Shown: in pieces, positions 36,149 to 43,135 of the stretch | Position numbering within the stretch: the first letter of the stretch is position 1 | How the letters are laid out: each line of letters opens with the position of its first letter | Source of the DNA: Prochlorococcus sp. AG-670-O11 | GTDB taxonomy: Bacteria; Cyanobacteriota; Cyanobacteriia; PCC-6307; Cyanobiaceae | Reading direction: 5' to 3' | DNA: 43,135 nucleotides | Assembly (NCBI GenBank): GCA_003211335.1 | Contig: QCTA01000002.1 | Location: 1 to 43,135, forward strand | Notes under the pieces: model-generated | Databases searched by the model: none | The model's input: only the letters and a program-made list of their open reading frames with translations | What the model was told of the DNA's origin: nothing | Made by a program: the position numbers and the translations under genes

Positions 36149-37280
36149 CTAAATTAATCCAATCTCTTTGAGCTGAACCGGTATAAATTTGAGATGGTCT
36201 AAAGATTCTGTTAGCTCCTAATTGTTCCCTCCAGTGAGCTAACCAACCTGCGACTCTTGATATTGCAAAAATAGGAGTGAACAAATCACGAGGAATACCA
36301 AGTTTTCTGTAAACAAGACCAGAATAGAAATCAACATTGGGGAAAATACCTTTTCCTCCTAATCTTGGGATTGCCTCTAACTCTAATTTTTTAGCAACTT
36401 CATACATTTCATCTTTTCCAAATCTAATAAAAAGCTCCTCTGCTAATTTCTGAAGAATAATTGCTCGAGGGTCTTTAACTTTGTACTCTCTATGACCGAA
36501 ACCCATAATTTTACTTTTTTTTTGAATTGCATCCTCCAGAAAAGAAGCAGCTTTTTGAGGAGTTTTAATATCTTCCAACATGGCAATTACATCTTCATTT
36601 GCTCCTCCATGGAGAGGACCCGCTAATGTCCCTACTGCTGAGGCAATTACCGCGTATGGGTCTGTAAGAGTGCTAGCAGTAACTCTCGCACTAAATGTAC
36701 TTGCGTTTAAGCTGTGTTCTGCATGAAGAATTAAGCATCTATCAAAAACTTTTGCAGCTATTGGATCTTGTTCTTTCTCAGTTAACATGTATAAAAAATT
36801 TGATGAGTAAGATAAGTCATCCCTTGGTTGGATTGGATCTTGACCTTTTCTTATAAGTTGAAATGCGGCAATCATCGTTGGAATTTTAGCTATGAGTCTT
36901 ATCACTGCGTTATAAATATATTTTGGATCATCTATAGCTCTTCTTGAGTAGAAGAGACCAAGAGAGGCAGCACTAGATTGAAGGGCATCCATGGGATGCC
37001 CAGTAGCAGGAAAGCATTTCATCATATCCCTTACTCTGAAACTTAATCTCCTGTGCATCTGCACTTCTTGCTCAAAGTTCCTTAGTTCTGTTGCCGAAGG
37101 TAATTCTCCCCAAATTAATAAATAAGCAGTTTCTAAGAAACTACTTTTTTGTGCTAGTTCTTCAATTGAGTAACCTCTATATAATAATTTCCCTTTTTGA
37201 CCGTCAATATCACATATTGATGAATTAGTTACTGGGACACCTTCTAATCCTGGTTTTAATATTAGTTTGTTCGTGTCCAA
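36135..37280 (-). CDS. gltA: Citrate synthase
   Basis: Condenses oxaloacetate with acetyl-CoA. The 381-residue protein has the catalytic set H224 (GPLHGGANED), H263 (GFGHREYKVKDPRA) and D317 (NVDFYSG), plus the His-rich LHAEHSLNASTF. The length is that of the shorter bacterial class. In picocyanobacteria the enzyme mainly feeds 2-oxoglutarate for nitrogen assimilation, from established knowledge of the group. It lies upstream of ndhA on the same strand. Confidence 0.96.
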   Translation of the reverse strand: MDTNKLILKPGLEGVPVTNSSICDIDGQKGKLLYRGYSIEELAQKSSFLETAYLLIWGELPSATELRNFEQEVQMHRRLSFRVRDMMKCFPATGHPMDALQSSAASLGLFYSRRAIDDPKYIYNAVIRLIAKIPTMIAAFQLIRKGQDPIQPRDDLSYSSNFLYMLTEKEQDPIAAKVFDRCLILHAEHSLNASTFSARVTASTLTDPYAVIASAVGTLAGPLHGGANEDVIAMLEDIKTPQKAASFLEDAIQKKSKIMGFGHREYKVKDPRAIILQKLAEELFIRFGKDEMYEVAKKLELEAIPRLGGKGIFPNVDFYSGLVYRKLGIPRDLFTPIFAISRVAGWLAHWREQLGANRIFRPSQIYTGSAQRDWINLENRK

Positions 37281-37365
37281 AGTTTTGAGCGATATAGATT
37301 CTTTATAGACACAAGATAGTCAAATAATTTTTAGTTAACCATAAGATATCAATCAAATTTAATTA

Positions 37366-38829
37366 TTAAAATATTTTTAAATTAGTTTCTGCATAATAAG
37401 AAGGAGTTATTTCTGGAATAGATTCTTTTATTATTGCTTTAAATTTTACAATTGATACATTAATTACATTTTTAAAAAAGTAATTAATGTTTTCTAAATA
37501 AGAGATATTTTCAGGTTGAATCGAATAAGGATTTTTGAGATTTATTTTTTTATTTAAAAAATATTTAAGATGACTATCACCTTTTAAATGAAAAAATTCT
37601 TTTGAAATTAAATCTATATCTGCTTCACTTACCAAACTGTTACTGATAAAGTTTAGATTATCAGATTGAATTGAAAAAATCTTTTTATAATAAAATTTTT
37701 TTATAATATTTTCCTCTTTTTCAAGTATATCTTTTGAGTAAATTGTATAAATATTATTGTTATTTTCTAAACTATTTTTATTAAAATTTTTTAATAATTT
37801 TATTTTCTCAATAGATAAATCATTTTTATCAAATATTATCAACCAATTGTTTTCAGAAATTAAGAATAGTATGTTTTGGTTTAATTTTTCTTTTAATTCT
37901 TCAAAAATATCTTTTTCAAACCTACTTATTTTGATATGTTCAAGGTATTTATTAAAATAAAGTGGTTCATTGTAAGTCAATATTTGATAGTCTTTTGTAT
38001 CTAATATTTCCTCTTTATCTATTTTTTGATAAGACATAATATCTAAACTTTTATTATTATTTACTAAATACGATTTTAGTATAATTTGTTTATTTTTTAA
38101 TTTAAATATAGTTACTAAAAAGTCATTTTTTGTTAGTTTATAATTTTCGTTACTTAAAAGCTCATTTGCTTTAGAATTTTTTGTTAATAGGATATTGTGT
38201 TCATTTTTAAAATTATTTAATACTTTCTTCAATGAGATATATTTTTCCCTACTACCTTTATCAAGATTACTTGATTGTAAGGCATCAAGTATTAAAGTTT
38301 TGTTAGAGGAAGTAATAATATAATTATCATTAGTTCGATAAATATATTTTAGATAATTTAATTTATTTTCTCTAAATATTTTAATTAATTTATCTGGCTC
38401 ATCAATTGTGTTGCTAAGATTTAAAACATCATCTATATCTTTTTTTTCCTTAATTTTGAATATTATTAAAACATCATCTATATCTTTTTCTTTATTATCA
38501 TAGGTACTAATTGTAAGTTCATCATCATAAATATTTTCTAATTTACTTGTACCTAAATCTATACCTAAGTAAGCTAATGTACTATTTTTTATTAAAGCAA
38601 GCTGAGCTTGTTCATTTTTCTCATAGTTTTTTCTTATATCATCAATGATTTTTGAACCTTTATCATTTGAAATAAAGAATGCTTTATTATCTTTCGGTAA
38701 GTAATTTAAAATCTTTAATTCTGAAATATTATCTTGTTTTTCTTTATTAAAACCATAAGAGATTCCCTCGAATCCAAGAATAAAGCATAAAGAGAATATT
38801 GTTATTACGGTTAATAATTTAATATTCAT
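37366..38829 (-). CDS. Exported or membrane-anchored DUF3352-like protein
   Basis: I start at the ATG at 38829 (MNIKLLTVITIFSLCFILGF), which gives 487 residues with a clear N-terminal signal or anchor helix. An upstream in-frame ATG would add 14 hydrophobic/basic residues. The rest is a long, Lys/Asn/Ile-rich extracytoplasmic domain. The repeated elements LNYLPKDNKAFFISND, DDVLIIFKIKEKKDIDDVL and NYIITSSNKTLILDAL fit DUF3352, known from cyanobacteria with unknown function. It is more AT-rich than its neighbours and probably fast-evolving. The assignment is moderate. Confidence 0.72.
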   Translation of the reverse strand: MNIKLLTVITIFSLCFILGFEGISYGFNKEKQDNISELKILNYLPKDNKAFFISNDKGSKIIDDIRKNYEKNEQAQLALIKNSTLAYLGIDLGTSKLENIYDDELTISTYDNKEKDIDDVLIIFKIKEKKDIDDVLNLSNTIDEPDKLIKIFRENKLNYLKYIYRTNDNYIITSSNKTLILDALQSSNLDKGSREKYISLKKVLNNFKNEHNILLTKNSKANELLSNENYKLTKNDFLVTIFKLKNKQIILKSYLVNNNKSLDIMSYQKIDKEEILDTKDYQILTYNEPLYFNKYLEHIKISRFEKDIFEELKEKLNQNILFLISENNWLIIFDKNDLSIEKIKLLKNFNKNSLENNNNIYTIYSKDILEKEENIIKKFYYKKIFSIQSDNLNFISNSLVSEADIDLISKEFFHLKGDSHLKYFLNKKINLKNPYSIQPENISYLENINYFFKNVINVSIVKFKAIIKESIPEITPSYYAETNLKIF

Positions 38830-38911
38830 TTTTATTTTTATTTTTAACAAGAAATATATTCTTGCAACCATATTTATTAAATTGTTAATAACAAATAGCT
38901 AATTTGAACAA

Positions 38912-39262
38912 TTGAGAAATTATCCAAAAATTATAAATGCTTTTGATCTTAATGAATGGTTTAATTCTAAAGATGAAAATCCTATTATTATTGATGTTAG
39001 AGAGGATTCAGAACTCGAAATTGCTTGTTTTCCGAAGGAATTTTTACATTTACCATTAAGTAAAGTTTCGGTCGATTACGTAAAAACAAAAATTAGTGAT
39101 GCAAAAGATAAAAAGTTTGTTGTTCTTTGTCATGCCGGAATCAGAAGTTATAATTTTGGACAATGGTCATTAGATAACGATCTCGTAAACGAGATTTGGA
39201 ATCTTGAAGAAGGTATTGATGGATGGAGTAAGTATATTGATCAAACAATCCCTAGATATTAA
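38912..39262 (+). CDS. Rhodanese-domain protein
   Basis: A single rhodanese domain of 116 residues with N-terminal IIIDVRE (about 25-31). The active-site cysteine is C73 in VVLCHAGIRSYN, in the loop CHAGIRS. It likely acts in sulfur transfer or as a persulfide carrier; the partner is unknown. The start is a TTG at 38912, with no ATG nearby. Its stop TAA joins the trpB stop on the other strand as TAATTA. Confidence 0.88.
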   Translation: MRNYPKIINAFDLNEWFNSKDENPIIIDVREDSELEIACFPKEFLHLPLSKVSVDYVKTKISDAKDKKFVVLCHAGIRSYNFGQWSLDNDLVNEIWNLEEGIDGWSKYIDQTIPRY

Positions 39263-40507
39263 TTATTCAATATCCAAAGATGATGCGACAGTATTAACAT
39301 CCTTATCTCCTCTCCCAGAACAATTAATTACTATTTCTGTATCTTTATCTAAGGTAGGACATAATTTTTCTAACCAAGCAAAGGCATGAGCTGTTTCGAG
39401 TGCAGGGATAATTCCTTCTAGTTCACTCACTAGTTTCAAAGCATCTAAAGCTTCTGCATCAGTAACAGATCCATATTCTGCTCTTCCTATATCTTTTAAA
39501 TAACTATGTTCAGGACCTACACCAGGATAATCAAGACCTGCGCTTATAGAATGTGCTTCTTGTACTTGACCATCCTTATCTTGTAAAAGAAGACTCATTG
39601 ATCCATGTAAAATTCCTACGGATCCTTTAGTAATAGTAGCGGCATGTTTTTCAGTATTGACACCGCTTCCTGCCGCTTCAACTCCAATTAGCCGAACTGA
39701 ATTTTCTTTTACGAAAGGATGAAAAAGACCCATTGCATTTGACCCTCCACCTACACAAGCAAGCAAAATATCCGGTAACGATCCAAATGACTCTAGACAT
39801 TGTTTTTTAGCTTCTTCTCCTATAACTGCATGAAAATCTCTAACAATCATTGGGAATGGGTGTGGTCCGGCAACTGATCCCAAAATATAATGTGTTGTTT
39901 CTACATTGGATACCCAATCCCTTATGGCTTCACTAGTTGCATCTTTAAGAGTTGCAGTACCTGAAGTGACAACTTTAACTTCTGCGCCTAAGAGTTTCAT
40001 TCTAAAGACGTTTAATGATTGTCTTTTTATATCTTCTGCCCCCATGTAGATAATGCATTTCAACCCAAATCTCGCACATACAGTAGCAGTAGCAACTCCG
40101 TGTTGCCCAGCACCTGTTTCTGCAATTATTCTTTGTTTACCCATTCTTATCGCTAATAAAGCTTGCCCTAATGCATTATTGATTTTGTGAGCACCAGTAT
40201 GATTTAGGTCTTCTCTTTTGAGCCATATCCTGCTAGTAGATGTGTTTGTCTGGTAATGTTCAGTAAGTCTTTTAGCCTCATATAGTGGAGTTTCTCTTCC
40301 TACATAAGTTTTCAGCAAATGATTTAATTCATTAACAAATTGTTTATCCTGCCATGCCTCAGAAGCTGCTTCTTCCAGTTCAAAAAGAGCTGGCATTAGT
40401 GTTTCAGGGACATATTGACCTCCATATTTTCCAAATCTTCCTTCTTTTGAAGGCTGATTTAAATCATCATTATTATTTTGATCCTGACGAGAAATTGTAC
40501 TTACCAA
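39263..40507 (-). CDS. trpB: Tryptophan synthase beta chain
   Basis: Makes tryptophan from indole and serine with PLP. The 414-residue protein has the PLP lysine K108 in [11 protein letters not shown], the phosphate-binding GGGSNA and the catalytic Glu region [12 protein letters not shown]. The first about 23 residues are a hydrophilic extension before [15 protein letters not shown]. No trpA is adjacent. It is divergent from the SUI1-like gene, with 47 bp between starts. Confidence 0.97.
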   Translation of the reverse strand: MVSTISRQDQNNNDDLNQPSKEGRFGKYGGQYVPETLMPALFELEEAASEAWQDKQFVNELNHLLKTYVGRETPLYEAKRLTEHYQTNTSTSRIWLKREDLNHTGAHKINNALGQALLAIRMGKQRIIAETGAGQHGVATATVCARFGLKCIIYMGAEDIKRQSLNVFRMKLLGAEVKVVTSGTATLKDATSEAIRDWVSNVETTHYILGSVAGPHPFPMIVRDFHAVIGEEAKKQCLESFGSLPDILLACVGGGSNAMGLFHPFVKENSVRLIGVEAAGSGVNTEKHAATITKGSVGILHGSMSLLLQDKDGQVQEAHSISAGLDYPGVGPEHSYLKDIGRAEYGSVTDAEALDALKLVSELEGIIPALETAHAFAWLEKLCPTLDKDTEIVINCSGRGDKDVNTVASSLDIE

Positions 40508-40554
40508 TTTTTTATAGTATAAGTATGAACTAACTATAGATTAAATAAAAAATA

Positions 40555-40866
40555 ATGGGAAAAAAAAATTGGATTGAATTTGATAATCAGGAAAATATTT
40601 ATAAAGAAAAACCCAAAGAAGAGAATTTTAAAAAAATATCAAAACTAAATATCTCAAAACAAAAAAAAGGTAAAAAAGGAAAAACTATTACTTTAATAAA
40701 AGGTTTAGGTACTAAAAATGAAACAGAAGTTAAGGAATTACTAAAAAAAATGAAAGTGTTTTGTGGTACTGGAGGAACTTTAATAGGTGAAGATATTCAA
40801 TTACAAGGAGATATGGTAAATAAATCAATTGAGTTTCTTCGCAAAGAAGGATTTCAAAATTTATGA
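40555..40866 (+). CDS. SUI1/YciH-type translation initiation factor homologue
   Basis: The 103-residue protein has an N-terminal Lys-rich segment and a SUI1 (eIF1-like) domain at about 40-103 with TITLIKGLGTKNETEVKELL, FCGTGGTLIGEDIQLQGD and the terminal helix. The bacterial relative YciH influences start-codon choice in vitro; the role in cyanobacteria is unknown. It lies 43 bp upstream of cysC. Confidence 0.92.
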   Translation: MGKKNWIEFDNQENIYKEKPKEENFKKISKLNISKQKKGKKGKTITLIKGLGTKNETEVKELLKKMKVFCGTGGTLIGEDIQLQGDMVNKSIEFLRKEGFQNL

Positions 40867-40909
40867 GTCAAGAGTTAAAATAGATTTCTACTTTTAGAAA
40901 CATAAAAAG

Positions 40910-41536
40910 ATGACGGAACTAAATCAGAAAAATTCAGAAAAAAATATAAAATGGCACAATTTAACTATTGATAGAAATAAGTTAGAAAAAATGAGAGGAC
41001 ATAAAGGAATGGTAATTTGGTTTACAGGTTTATCAGGTTCTGGGAAAAGTACCTTAGCCAATGCTGTAAATGAGGTTTTACATTTGGATGGGTTATCAAC
41101 TTATGTACTAGACGGAGATAATATTAGACATGGTTTATGCAAGGATCTTGGATTTTCTGATGAAGACAGAGAAGAAAATATAAGAAGAATTGGTGAAGTA
41201 GCTAATTTATTTATGAATGCAGGAATCATAACTATTACAGCATTCGTCTCCCCTTTCAATAATGATAGAAAAAAGGTTAGAAAAATTATTGGATCAAAGG
41301 ATTTTATTGAAGTATATTGTTCTGCAGACATTGATGTATGTGAGAGTAGAGATACTAAAGGTTTATATAAAAAGGCACGTTTGGGAGAAATTAAAGAATT
41401 TACCGGAATATCTAGTCCATATGAGGCACCTGCAAATCCAGAAATAGTTGTTGATACAGGTTCCTTAAATTTAAATGATTCTGTTGAAAAAGTTATTAGT
41501 TATCTTAGAGAACAGAATCTAATTGAAAGGAATTAA
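40910..41536 (+). CDS. cysC: Adenylylsulfate (APS) kinase
   Basis: Phosphorylates APS to PAPS in sulfate activation. The 208-residue protein has P-loop GLSGSGKS at 40-47, the DGDNIRHGL motif, FVSPF and the family-typical GEIKEFTGISSPYEAP. The first about 12 residues are hydrophilic and variable. It converges on purE with a 14-bp gap. Confidence 0.96.
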   Translation: MTELNQKNSEKNIKWHNLTIDRNKLEKMRGHKGMVIWFTGLSGSGKSTLANAVNEVLHLDGLSTYVLDGDNIRHGLCKDLGFSDEDREENIRRIGEVANLFMNAGIITITAFVSPFNNDRKKVRKIIGSKDFIEVYCSADIDVCESRDTKGLYKKARLGEIKEFTGISSPYEAPANPEIVVDTGSLNLNDSVEKVISYLREQNLIERN

Positions 41537-41550
41537 TTGTAAAAATATCT

Positions 41551-42087
41551 TTAGCCATTTTTCTTGTAATTATCAGCCCCTAGATCAGCCAATCTTCTAT
41601 TTTTAGATCTTACTTCTGCATGGAGATTATCTCTAAATTTTTTCATTTTTACTCTTAAATCTTTATCAAATAAACTAAGGATTTGAATTGCTAATAAACC
41701 AGCATTTTTTGCACCGTTTATGGCCACTGTTGCTACAGGAATCCCCGCAGGCATTTGTACTATTGATAATAGGGAGTCAATTCCTTGCAAAGTTTTGCTC
41801 TCTACCGGCACACCTATGACAGGAATGCATGTTAGCGAAGCTATCATTCCCGGCAGATGAGCAGCTCCACCGGCTCCTGCGACAATAACTTTTATGTTTT
41901 CTGATTCTGCTTTTTTTGCATATTCCATCATTTCCATTGGTGTTCGATGTGCAGAAAGTATACAAACCTCATTTTCTATTTTGAATTCATTCAATATATC
42001 TATTGCAGGTTTCAAAGTTTTTAAATCTGAATCACTTCCCATCACTACAGCAATTTTATAAATATTGCTGGAATTAAATTCTGACAA
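41551..42087 (-). CDS. purE: N5-carboxyaminoimidazole ribonucleotide mutase
   Basis: Converts N5-CAIR to CAIR in purine synthesis. The 178-residue protein has [12 protein letters not shown] at the substrate phosphate site, SAHRTP with the catalytic His, and [14 protein letters not shown] and the GVPVES segment. Class I PurE. It is divergent from chlM with 91 bp between starts. Confidence 0.97.
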   Translation of the reverse strand: MSEFNSSNIYKIAVVMGSDSDLKTLKPAIDILNEFKIENEVCILSAHRTPMEMMEYAKKAESENIKVIVAGAGGAAHLPGMIASLTCIPVIGVPVESKTLQGIDSLLSIVQMPAGIPVATVAINGAKNAGLLAIQILSLFDKDLRVKMKKFRDNLHAEVRSKNRRLADLGADNYKKNG

Positions 42088-42178
42088 AATAACAAATCAA
42101 TTCTTTTCTTATAATGACGTGCAATTACTTGTGCGCTAGTTAGTTAGTATTAAAAAGATTAATTTTGTATGAATTGTT

Positions 42179-42880
42179 ATGACGTCTAATAAAAATCTCG
42201 AAAAAAGCGAAGTTAGGGAGTATTTCAATGGGACCGGTTTTGATCGATGGAGAAAAATTTATAGTAAATCAGAAGAAATCAATACTGTGCAGAAAAATAT
42301 TAGAAAAGGTCATCAAAAGACTGTCGATGATGTCGTTTCATATGTAAAAAATTATCCTGAATTAACAAGTAAGACTTTTTGTGATGCTGGTTGCGGTGTT
42401 GGAAGTTTAGCTATTCCTTTACTAAGACTAGGTATTAAAGATTTGCAGGTTAGTGACATATCTTCTGAAATGATTAAAGAAATAAAGAAACGTATCAATG
42501 AATTAGGTTTAAGTCAAAGAAAAATTAAATTTTTAACTAGTGATCTTGAACAGTTAAAAGGGTTATTTGATGTTGTCATTTGTTTAGATGTATTTATTCA
42601 TTACCCGCAACCAGTCGCTGAAGAAATGGTTAGACATTTATGTGACTTGAGTAAAGAGAAGCTAATAGTTAGTTTTGCCCCTTATACACCAATATTGGCA
42701 GTGTTAAAGAATATTGGAAAATTGTTTCCAGGGCCAAGTAAAACTACTAGAGCTTATACATTAAGAGAAAAAGGTATTATTAATGCTGCTAATGAAAAGG
42801 GTTTTATTGTAGTTCAAAAGAAATTAAATCAAGCTCCATTTTATTTTTCCAAATTAATTGAATTTAAGAAAGTTAAATAA
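42179..42880 (+). CDS. chlM: Magnesium-protoporphyrin IX O-methyltransferase
   Basis: Methylates Mg-protoporphyrin IX with S-adenosylmethionine in chlorophyll synthesis. The 233-residue protein has SAM motif I in FCDAGCGVGSLAIPL, followed by VSDISSEMI and CLDVFIHYP. Its N-terminal VREYFNGTGFDRWRKIYS is typical of ChlM. It converges on the last LuxR-type gene with a 1-bp gap. Confidence 0.95.
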   Translation: MTSNKNLEKSEVREYFNGTGFDRWRKIYSKSEEINTVQKNIRKGHQKTVDDVVSYVKNYPELTSKTFCDAGCGVGSLAIPLLRLGIKDLQVSDISSEMIKEIKKRINELGLSQRKIKFLTSDLEQLKGLFDVVICLDVFIHYPQPVAEEMVRHLCDLSKEKLIVSFAPYTPILAVLKNIGKLFPGPSKTTRAYTLREKGIINAANEKGFIVVQKKLNQAPFYFSKLIEFKKVK

Positions 42881-42881
42881 A

Positions 42882-43124
42882 TTATTTTACTAAGTGATTT
42901 TCAAGTGCATAACGGACTAATTCGGTTCTGCTAGATGTACTTGTTTTAATAAAAAGCCTGCTTACATATTTTTCAACATTTCTAATAGAGGTTTCAAGTT
43001 GTCTGGCAATTTCTTTATTCATAAGGCCTTCTGCTACAAGTTGAAGTACGCTTGCTTCTCTTGGCGTAAAACTAGGAATATCTATAGAATTTTCTTGATT
43101 GAGTGGATTCTGATCAGTGAGCAT
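42882..43124 (-). CDS. Small LuxR-type HTH protein without receiver
   Basis: The 80-residue protein has a LuxR/FixJ HTH at about 18-78 (TPREASVLQLVAEGLMNKEI, then RNVEKYVSRLFIKT). It has no cysteines and no receiver or sensor domain. The ATG at 43124 leaves 11 bp to the window edge, so an upstream extension on a longer frame cannot be wholly excluded, but the protein looks complete. It probably controls genes by DNA binding alone; the target and signal are unknown. It is the second such protein in the window, besides the PedR-like one. Confidence 0.8.
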   Translation of the reverse strand: MLTDQNPLNQENSIDIPSFTPREASVLQLVAEGLMNKEIARQLETSIRNVEKYVSRLFIKTSTSSRTELVRYALENHLVK

Positions 43125-43135
43125 AGATTTTATTT

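Overview
The window is about 43 kb of low-GC (roughly 30%), gene-dense, single-copy core chromosome. The gene set indicates a high-light-adapted Prochlorococcus or a very close relative: NDH-1 subunits including the oxygenic-phototroph-specific ndhO and ndhM, ycf3, ycf34, chlM, crtB-crtP with a zeta-carotene isomerase, RpaA and RpaB, RbcR, and a PedR-like regulator. Genes abut or overlap, and almost all intergenic spaces are short. This is inference from protein sequence and gene order recalled from that genus; no database search was run. I saw no rRNA, CRISPR array, insertion sequence, integrase or prophage gene.

Layout. 1-3206: the start of an SDR-type epimerase (minus, cut by the window edge), ndhO, then cysK-dnaJ (minus), a UPF0367 protein and a CbiO-like ABC ATPase. 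3217-5193: a tRNA-Asn(GTT) with promoter and terminator, then a 1.8-kb AT-rich stretch with short unrecognised genes, a degenerate direct duplication and the longest non-coding segment. This is the only accessory-looking part. 5194-12725: rpaA, holB-tmk-copper ATPase (minus), ycf3, radA (minus), rpaB. 12726-17352: a lipid-synthesis run plsX-fabH-fabD-plsC, directly downstream of rpaB, then tsaB (minus). 17372-19337: ycf34 and the CCA-adding enzyme with overlapping divergent starts, and an RRM protein. 19338-28286: crtB and crtP (minus), ndhM, a DUF3172 protein, rbcR (minus), zeta-carotene isomerase, ndhF and ndhD. 28373-32383: scpA, a sugar nucleotidyltransferase, metF (minus), a PedR-like regulator, a small unknown protein. 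31895-37280: a minus-strand operon ndhA-I-G-E-nadK-CYTH with gltA upstream. 37366-43124: a DUF3352-like exported protein, rhodanese, trpB, a SUI1 protein, cysC, purE, chlM and a stand-alone LuxR-type HTH protein.

How the genes work together. Seven to eight genes feed cyclic electron flow and CO2 uptake (NDH-1), with NAD kinase in the same operon. Three carotenoid genes cover phytoene synthesis, first desaturation and zeta-carotene isomerisation. Five regulators related to light, redox or carbon (RpaA, RpaB, RbcR, PedR-like, second LuxR-type HTH) are spread through the same 43 kb. No clearly new multi-gene system (defence, secretion, biosynthetic cluster) was found. The most unusual local items are an 11-residue-repeat N-terminal extension on PlsX encoded by exact 33-bp DNA repeats, the 8-bp head-to-head overlap of ycf34 and cca, the decayed duplication flanking the 134-residue orphan gene after tRNA-Asn, and a perfect palindrome in the rbcR/Z-ISO divergent promoter.
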